Shown here piece after piece: positions 1 to 4,164 of a stretch of DNA of 6,791 nucleotides. Numbering within the stretch: the stretch's first letter is position 1; each line of letters starts with the position of its first letter. The notes below the pieces were generated by a model that did no database searches, had not been told where the DNA came from, and worked only from the letters and a program-made list of their open reading frames with translations. Source of the stretch: an uncultured Lachnospiraceae bacterium (lineage in GTDB: Bacteria > Bacillota > Clostridia > Lachnospirales > Lachnospiraceae); assembly GCA_949935685.1 (NCBI GenBank), contig CATLGN010000087.1:1-6791 (forward strand), written 5' to 3'. A program made the position numbers and the translations under genes.

Positions 1-68
1 ATATCGCCCACAGAAACCGGCGCTTTGTTATATTGGCATACCGTCCTGTATAACGCCTCTGACGCCAT
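1..68 (-). CDS. Unidentified protein, N-terminal fragment (runs off the window)
   Basis: An ATG at 66-68 (minus strand) opens a frame that stays open to the window edge, giving 22 codons that begin MASEALYRTVCQYNK and continue APVSVGD. An AAGGGAG ribosome binding site at 76-82 lies 7 bases upstream, good spacing for a Firmicute gene. It is the next gene after the integrase on the same strand, 113 bp beyond the integrase stop, so it may belong to the same mobile element. No domain can be assigned from so few residues. The opening is faintly reminiscent of hypothetical proteins that sit beside integrases in gut Clostridia, but that is an impression and not an identification. The gene is called on the start, ribosome binding site and open frame only. 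Confidence 0.5.
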   Translation of the reverse strand, partial: MASEALYRTVCQYNKAPVSVGD

Positions 69-101
69 CGCTGTCTCCCTTTCAGCGAGCCGCTCCGGCT
101 C
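69..101 (-). promoter_or_regulatory. Two adjacent leader hairpins, ribosome binding site in a loop
   Basis: Read on the minus strand, GAGCCG (101-96) pairs perfectly with CGGCTC (92-87) around a 3-base loop. Immediately after it, CGCTG (87-83) pairs with CAGCG (73-69) around a 9-base loop. That loop contains the AAGGGAG ribosome binding site of the following gene, and its ATG begins directly after the second stem. The two stems share one base, so they cannot both form completely. The pairing is seen in the sequence; a role in controlling translation of the downstream gene is inference. Confidence 0.4.
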
Positions 102-112
102 TGTGCATCGCA

Positions 113-125
113 GAATAATTAATTC
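113..125. repeat. Left copy of 13-bp inverted repeat flanking the integrase gene
   Basis: GAATAATTAATTC here is the exact reverse complement of GAATTAATTATTC at 1483-1495. The two copies lie outside the integrase gene on opposite sides and in inverted orientation. The motif is AT-rich with a near-palindromic core, so chance cannot be excluded. A recombinase or accessory-protein binding site is possible. Confidence 0.35.
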
Positions 126-181
126 CATGAAATATCGGCGCTCATCCCTTATTTTCCTGCCATTCATTCGTTTCTGACCAT

Positions 182-1306
182 TTATCTGACGGCAAATAAA
201 TCGGAAAAACGATTCATATTTTCCCGTTTGAGTGCCATCGTGGGATGCACATAGCGGTTCATCGTAATCGACACACTGGCATGTCCGAGAATTTCGCTCA
301 AACTCTTGATGTCAAATCCCAGCTCAATGCATCTCGTGGCAAACGTATGCCGCGTAGCATGGAAATTCGCGTCCTCAATACCGCAGGATGCAACGATCTT
401 TTTAAAGCGGTTCTGCATCGTCCTCGGTTCCACAAACCGTCTGCTGTCCCCTATCAGAAGAAATGTCTCCGGCAGATAGAATTCTTCCAGCAGTTCCATC
501 ATACTGTCCGGCAGGGGAATTGTTCTGACGGAGCGCACACTCTTCGGGGCGATAATTTTCACTTCTGTCTTCCTGTCCGCATCCTCGTTGCCCCGCAAGC
601 GCTGCATTGTTTTCCCGACATACATTTTCCGTTCCGCAAGATCAATATCGTCCCATTTCATCGCGCACAATTCGCCGATACGAATTCCCGTGAAAAGGCA
701 TATCACAATGCCAAGCGCCGGACGATCCATATGTCCCTGCAGATAGCGGAGAAGACACTGTTCCTCTTCCAGGCTGAACACCCGAATATCCCGCTGTTCC
801 CTGCGCAGTCTGACACACTCCATAGAAAATGTCACCGTATATCCCTTTTTTATCGCATAGAGACGGATACCGTTGAACGCGGAGAGAACAGCGGCCACCG
901 TAGAGGGCGTAAGCCCCTGCTTTTTTGCGCCTCCGTCCAGCAACAGACGGTTCACAAATTCAACAAGACGGCGGTTTGTAATGTCCGACAGCTCATCTTC
1001 GCCAAATTCCGGCAGAATGTACCGGCGCAGAATGTCCTCATACTTATTGAGCGAAGACTTTTTCAGAAATGCCGCCGAATCCGACAGCCATTGTTTTCCG
1101 ATCTCCGATACCTTCCCCGCGTGTACCGCCGGCGTTTCCTTCCGTTCCAATGTCCGTTTTGCCTCGTCGAGTTTCCGTTTCACCTCTTTATAAGTGCGGG
1201 CATAGACGGCATTGTATTTCGCCTTTCCGTCCACCCGTTCCCTGATATAGCGGCCTTCCCACCTTCCATCTTTTCTTCTGTAAATATTTTCACCTGTCCT
1301 CGGCAT
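182..1306 (-). CDS. Tyrosine recombinase / phage-type integrase
   Basis: This is a complete 374-residue site-specific tyrosine recombinase that cuts and rejoins DNA through a phosphotyrosine intermediate. Residues 1-60 (MPRTGENIYRRKDGRWEGRY onward) look like an arm-type, AP2-like DNA-binding domain. Residues of about 65-155 form the core-binding helical domain, and the rest is the catalytic domain. The full catalytic set is visible: R209 in TGIRIGEL, K255 in APKSVRS, H316 and R319 in HATRHTF, H342 in LGHASV and nucleophile Y352 in MNRYVHP. Length fits phage and conjugative-element integrases. The start at 1306 is chosen over an in-frame ATG at 1363 because a perfect AAAGGAGGT site lies 8 bases upstream and the extra 19 residues are atypical. 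Nothing indicates damage, so it is probably active. Which element it serves, and its attachment site, cannot be read here; no tRNA or obvious att duplication is in the window. Confidence 0.95.
   Translation of the reverse strand: MPRTGENIYRRKDGRWEGRYIRERVDGKAKYNAVYARTYKEVKRKLDEAKRTLERKETPAVHAGKVSEIGKQWLSDSAAFLKKSSLNKYEDILRRYILPEFGEDELSDITNRRLVEFVNRLLLDGGAKKQGLTPSTVAAVLSAFNGIRLYAIKKGYTVTFSMECVRLRREQRDIRVFSLEEEQCLLRYLQGHMDRPALGIVICLFTGIRIGELCAMKWDDIDLAERKMYVGKTMQRLRGNEDADRKTEVKIIAPKSVRSVRTIPLPDSMMELLEEFYLPETFLLIGDSRRFVEPRTMQNRFKKIVASCGIEDANFHATRHTFATRCIELGFDIKSLSEILGHASVSITMNRYVHPTMALKRENMNRFSDLFAVR
218..228. repeat. ATTTTCCCGTT repeat, copy inside the integrase 3' end
   Basis: ATTTTCCCGTT at 218-228 matches 1372-1382 exactly. 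Upstream of each copy is a related GACGGSAAATRAA element (188-200 and 1337-1349), so a similar inverted pair occurs at both ends of the integrase gene. The left pair lies within coding sequence, which weakens the case for a site. Arm-type integrase binding sites are one possible meaning. Confidence 0.25.
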
Positions 1307-1313
1307 ATTTGTT

Positions 1314-1322
1314 ACCTCCTTT
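1314..1322 (-). promoter_or_regulatory. Ribosome binding site of the integrase
   Basis: AAAGGAGGT on the minus strand is a near-perfect complement to the 3' end of 16S rRNA. AGGAGG ends 8 bases before the ATG at 1306. This fixes the integrase start there and argues against the upstream in-frame ATG at 1363. Confidence 0.9.
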
Positions 1323-1337
1323 TTGACTGTAATTTTG

Positions 1338-1381
1338 ACGGGAAATGAAAATAATTCCATCAAAAATTTTTATTTTCCCGT
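1338..1381. repeat. Inverted repeat ACGGGAAA / TTTCCCGT in the integrase leader
   Basis: ACGGGAAA at 1338-1345 and TTTCCCGT at 1374-1381 are perfect reverse complements 28 bases apart, in the region expected to hold the integrase 5' leader or promoter. The arrangement suits a binding site for a dimeric regulator or for the integrase itself. No regulator gene is in the window, so the role is inference. Confidence 0.35.
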
Positions 1382-1418
1382 TAAGAAATTCCAAAAGCGG
1401 TCGATATATATAATGTAA

Positions 1419-1447
1419 TTGACAAAGATTCCGATGTTTTATATAAT
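1419..1447 (+). promoter_or_regulatory. Perfect consensus sigma-A/sigma-70 promoter
   Basis: TTGACA at 1419-1424 and TATAAT at 1442-1447 are separated by exactly 17 bases, a full consensus match. Transcription would start near 1454 and run rightwards, away from the integrase. No protein gene follows. A strong terminator lies at 1497-1540, so the product would be a short RNA. The promoter sits inside the upstream region of the oppositely directed integrase gene. Confidence 0.75.
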
Positions 1448-1482
1448 GAATACGGTATTTTGGGTATGAAATTACTTTCGTA

Positions 1483-1495
1483 GAATTAATTATTC
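1483..1495. repeat. Right copy of 13-bp inverted repeat flanking the integrase gene
   Basis: GAATTAATTATTC is the inverted partner of 113-125. This copy lies inside the candidate small RNA, directly before the terminator stem. Confidence 0.35.
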
Positions 1496-1496
1496 C

Positions 1497-1540
1497 AAGA
1501 AAAAGCCGCGTGCAATAGTCTGATTGTACGCGGTTTTCTT
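1497..1540. terminator. Strong bidirectional intrinsic terminator
   Basis: AAGAAAA and CCGCGT (1497-1511) pair with ACGCGG and TTTTCTT (1528-1540), and GCAAT pairs with ATTGT around a short AGTCTG loop. On the plus strand the GC stem is followed by TTTTCTTAATTATATTTT. On the minus strand it is followed by CTTTTTCTT. It therefore looks functional in both directions. In the plus direction it ends the candidate small RNA. In the minus direction it would block read-through from the glycan operon into the integrase gene. Confidence 0.85.
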
Positions 1541-1800
1541 AATTATATTTTGTGAATTTATTTTAATATCATAAATTTTCTGTCAATTTATCCGATATAT
1601 AGAATAAGATGCACGATTCAAATATACTTTTAAGGAGGGATTACCGCAGGGAGAAATCTTTCACATATTTCCGCAGTACAGCCGGTATCGTCTGTCTCCG
1701 CCACAGGCACGGTGAAACGCAGAGTTCGGGATATTTCCTGTTATCAAAACGGATATGGTACTCCCGAAAAAACGTTTCGACAAGTCCTGCAGGAGCAGGA

Positions 1801-1840
1801 AACACAACAAAAAAACAGCCCCGTCCCCATGTACTGCCAC
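1801..1840 (-). repeat. Possible REP-like repeat fragment (GGGGACGG plus T-run)
   Basis: On the minus strand the stretch reads GTGGCAGTA, then CATGGGGACGGGGCTG (1831-1816), then a run of seven T and GTTGTGTT. A GGGGACGG core followed by a T-run and a TGTG segment resembles interspersed repeats associated with REP/Y1-type transposases that I recall from Clostridia. This is recognition from memory and there is only one copy in the window, so the call is weak. Confidence 0.25.
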
Positions 1841-1911
1841 ACTGTTATGTACAGACGAGACTGCAGACTGTATACCTTTTTATATCATACCGGCGAATAT
1901 CACCGTTGACA

Positions 1912-1950
1912 GAATGGGTTATCATGTGCGGCACACGCGATAACCCATTC
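1912..1950. repeat. Perfect 12-bp inverted repeat hairpin after the glycan operon
   Basis: GAATGGGTTATC (1912-1923) pairs perfectly with GATAACCCATTC (1939-1950), and the loop holds a further TGTG-CGG-CACA stem. It lies 28 bases downstream of the isomerase stop codon. In the minus direction the stem is followed by TGTCAACGG, without a T-run, so it is not a classical intrinsic terminator. It could stabilise the mRNA 3' end, bind a protein, or be a small repeat element. Confidence 0.6.
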
Positions 1951-1977
1951 ATCACGCAGTATTGATTTACACTTCGA

Positions 1978-2937
1978 TTATCCCTTCTCCTGTCCCGGCG
2001 CGGAAGAAAGTTCTCCGGCAAAATACCGCCCAATGCCCGCGATAAATCCCAGCGTTTCCTCTTTCATCACATCCGGGAACGCCGTCAGCACAGGCGCGGT
2101 CTCAAAATTCAGCACGCCGCCATAGCCGATCGCTCGCAGCCCTCTGACAAATCCCTCCCAGTCCGTGGAAGGAAGATTTTCCCGGGTCCGTGTAAAGGTA
2201 AAGGGAATCTGATGCAGATCGGAAACACCGTCATTGTCATGGATATGCAATACCTTCAGCCGCTTTCCCAATGTCGTGAGAAACGGTTCAAAATCAATCC
2301 CGACCAGATTGGCATGTCCCGTGTCAAAGCAAAAGCCCAGAACCTCCGCCGCGTATTTTTCATTAAACCGGTCGATCCGCTGCGCGGCTTTGCGCGCGTC
2401 GCAGCAGGGTCCCTCCACGATATGGCTGCCGACCGACGTATACAGATTTTCCACGCATATCGTAATGCCGTATGACTTCGCCGCGGGGGCAAGGGAATCC
2501 AGAAAATCCGCCGTCCGCTCCCACTCCGCCTCCTCCGAGCCCAGATGATGCGCCAGCTTAAAGCCGTGCACAACAATATACGGACAGCCGAAAAAGGCGC
2601 ATACCGCCAGACTTTTCGGCGCCACCACACACCGCAGATACTCGTTCAGCTCCGGCGACGCACCGGGCACATAGTTCGGATAGGGCATATGCATCTGGCT
2701 GACGCGGACACCCGCCTGCTCCGCCGCCTTCTTATGCGGCGTAAAAAAGGTTTCCAGTTCGCGTCCCGACTTGTCAAAGAAATCATTGACCGCAAATCCG
2801 TACAATGCCTGATTCGTCAGATACGCGTTGAGACTGAAATCACAGCAGGAAAAACCGGTACGCCGGAGTAAAGCAAAGCCTTCCTGCGGGTTTTCGTCCG
2901 TTATGGCGTTTTTCGTCTGTACACCGATATTATGCAT
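1978..2937 (-). CDS. Sugar phosphate isomerase/epimerase-like TIM-barrel protein
   Basis: This 319-residue protein matches the xylose isomerase-like / AP endonuclease 2 TIM-barrel superfamily (PF01261 type), whose members isomerise or epimerise sugars, polyols or related compounds with a divalent metal. The metal- and substrate-site residues are in place: H83 (QMHMP), H124 (VVHG), E163 (CVENLY), D205 and H208 (FDTGHAN), H231/H233 and D236 (LHIHDNDG) and E279 (NFET). No signal peptide or membrane segment is seen, so it is cytoplasmic. The start is supported by a GGAGG site 8 bases upstream, and only 3 bases separate it from the stop of the preceding gene, so the two are likely translated together. 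It is the last gene of the operon. The superfamily spans many substrates, so the exact reaction is unknown; supplying a sugar or polyol for the cytidylyltransferase fusion upstream is inference. Confidence 0.88.
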   Translation of the reverse strand: MHNIGVQTKNAITDENPQEGFALLRRTGFSCCDFSLNAYLTNQALYGFAVNDFFDKSGRELETFFTPHKKAAEQAGVRVSQMHMPYPNYVPGASPELNEYLRCVVAPKSLAVCAFFGCPYIVVHGFKLAHHLGSEEAEWERTADFLDSLAPAAKSYGITICVENLYTSVGSHIVEGPCCDARKAAQRIDRFNEKYAAEVLGFCFDTGHANLVGIDFEPFLTTLGKRLKVLHIHDNDGVSDLHQIPFTFTRTRENLPSTDWEGFVRGLRAIGYGGVLNFETAPVLTAFPDVMKEETLGFIAGIGRYFAGELSSAPGQEKG

Positions 2938-2940
2938 ATC

Positions 2941-4164
2941 CTATTCCTCCCGCCTGACTCTGTCAAAATAATACGACGGCATATACTCATCGTTAAAATA
3001 TTCAATCCGTTCCACGCCCATCGCTCTGAGCTGCGCTTCGATTTCACGGTAATAGGTATTACAGATAAAGACGCCGCACCCCTCCGGCAGACATTTCATC
3101 GCCTCCGGGCTTCTGACCTCCAGACCGCAAAATTCTGTGCCCCAGAGTTTTTCGTTATTGTCGCATGTAAAAAGCGGCGGATACTGCGTCCCGTAACACT
3201 TCATATAATTGCGGCACATATTGCCCGCGCCGAACAGTACAATGGACGAATATTTTTTCAACGCATTCCCGATTCCCACCTGCATCGCAAAATAGTCCGC
3301 CACCGCCCTGCCCAGGGCCAGCACCTGCGGACGCAGAAACGGCGAAAACGCCTGCACCGTATCCCGCATATCCAGTATCAGGCTGCCGTCGAACCCGCTG
3401 CCGCGCAGGCCCCGGATCAGCGACAGCCAGTCCGTGCCGGAATACAGCTCGCACGCGCCCGCAAAGGGAAGCCGCCGCATATCCCGCCGGCCGTCGTTAT
3501 CCGTTAATATCACCGCTTTCAGCCGCCCGCCCAGCGCGGCGGCAAACGCCTGCATATCCTGTCCGCACACATTGCAGTATCCGCTGTCCATGCAAAACCC
3601 AAACCGCTCTCCGCCGGCCGCTTCATTCAAACGGTCAATCCACGCGGCCGCAGACGCCCCGTCGCTGCAAAGCCCGCGAATCAGATGGCCGCCCTGCTCG
3701 CGGTACTGATTCGGCAAGAGAATCTTTGTCTCCGCCTTTTCACAGGCCTGCGCAAGTGTCAGATAATACGCCCGGTTTTCCTCCCATATACGCTCCCGCG
3801 CAATTCCCGCAAAGAGCGGTTGGACAATGATACTCCCGCAGCCCATCTCCTCGCACGCTCTGACACAATCCCGGTTCAGCCGGACAATCCGCGTATACAG
3901 ATCGGTGCGCTCCGTCGTCAGCGACAGAAACGGCGCCTTCGCGACCGGAAACGCCAACGCCCGTTTCCCGATCTCCGCTCTGAAATTCTGATAACAGCGC
4001 CGCATCGTTTCCGGCCGGTAATCCGCCTCTGTCATCCCCTCGGCAGAGGCAAACAGCCCGAAATCCGGCATCAGGCTTGTAAACCCGGCGCAGGCCAGAT
4101 CATCCAGCCCCTGCCTCGGCCGCAGAATGCTGACAATTCCCGCCATGGACACTACCGTATTCAT
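2941..4164 (-). CDS. Degenerate TIM-barrel isomerase-like protein fused to a Rossmann-like GAGN domain
   Basis: The 407-residue protein has two parts. Residues of about 1-295 align by eye with the neighbouring isomerase: GFCMDSGYCN against GFCFDTGHAN, TDNDGRRDMRRLPF against HDNDGVSDLHQIPF, and GTDWLSLIRGLRGSGFDGSL against STDWEGFVRGLRAIGYGGVL. However, most metal-site positions differ: the equivalents of H83, H124, E163, H208, H233 and E279 are K, Q, P, Y, T and D. It is therefore probably not a metal-dependent isomerase. Residues of about 306-395 form a Rossmann-like domain (IVLFGAGN, CDNNEKLWG, VFICNTYY, AQLRAMGV), as found attached to many glycan-modifying enzymes and also present in the 792-residue upstream neighbour. 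Its ATG overlaps that neighbour's stop as ATGA, with GGGAG 6 bases upstream of the start. A structural, regulatory or altered-chemistry partner of the isomerase is likely; the function is unproven. Confidence 0.85.
   Translation of the reverse strand: MNTVVSMAGIVSILRPRQGLDDLACAGFTSLMPDFGLFASAEGMTEADYRPETMRRCYQNFRAEIGKRALAFPVAKAPFLSLTTERTDLYTRIVRLNRDCVRACEEMGCGSIIVQPLFAGIARERIWEENRAYYLTLAQACEKAETKILLPNQYREQGGHLIRGLCSDGASAAAWIDRLNEAAGGERFGFCMDSGYCNVCGQDMQAFAAALGGRLKAVILTDNDGRRDMRRLPFAGACELYSGTDWLSLIRGLRGSGFDGSLILDMRDTVQAFSPFLRPQVLALGRAVADYFAMQVGIGNALKKYSSIVLFGAGNMCRNYMKCYGTQYPPLFTCDNNEKLWGTEFCGLEVRSPEAMKCLPEGCGVFICNTYYREIEAQLRAMGVERIEYFNDEYMPSYYFDRVRREE

Larger units (their letters stand above)
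1454..1540 (+). ncRNA. Candidate small RNA of about 85 nt
   Basis: The segment is bounded by the consensus promoter at 1419-1447 and the intrinsic terminator at 1497-1540, giving a predicted transcript of roughly 85 bases. The only reading frame with an ATG inside it is MKLLS followed by a stop, without a ribosome binding site, so it is probably non-coding. The 5' half is AT-rich and the 3' half is the terminator stem. It would be fully complementary to any integrase transcript starting upstream of 1540 on the minus strand. An antisense regulator of the recombinase is therefore plausible, but no known RNA family is recognised and the start site is estimated. Confidence 0.5.
1541..1977. other. 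Intergenic region without a convincing gene
   Basis: This stretch of about 440 bases separates the terminator from the glycan operon stop. Open frames of up to 118 codons occur (for example 1609-1965, plus) but lack a ribosome binding site at the start and resemble no known family. An AAGGAGGG at 1632-1639 has no start codon at usable distance. A TTGACA on the minus strand (1586-1581) with TAAAAT 15 bases on is a weak possible promoter towards the integrase. The region also contains the repeat-like segment and the hairpin listed separately. It may be the scar of a lost or decayed gene or mobile element. Confidence 0.6.

Noticed and set aside
245..1348. 367-codon plus-strand open frame opposite the integrase
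   Set aside because: It is the antisense shadow of a well-supported integrase gene, with composition typical of a reverse-frame artefact.
1307..1363. Upstream in-frame ATG at 1363 for the integrase
   Set aside because: A near-perfect ribosome binding site sits 8 bases before the ATG at 1306, and the extra residues lie before the usual family start.
1560..1586. Minus-strand promoter TTGACA-15-TAAAAT towards the integrase
   Set aside because: The spacing is short, the -10 is weak, the region is AT-rich, and transcripts would meet the bidirectional terminator at 1540-1497. Kept only as a possibility.
1402..1601. CGATATATA direct repeats at 1402-1410 and 1593-1601 as attachment-site duplication
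   Set aside because: They are only 9 bp, AT-rich and likely by chance, with no accompanying att-like structure.
1632..1639. AAGGAGGG as a ribosome binding site on the plus strand
   Set aside because: No ATG, GTG or TTG start codon follows at a usable distance.
1609..1965. 118-codon plus-strand open frame in the intergenic region
   Set aside because: There is no ribosome binding site before its ATG, no recognisable domain, overlapping frames of similar quality exist on both strands, and it runs through the 1912-1950 hairpin.
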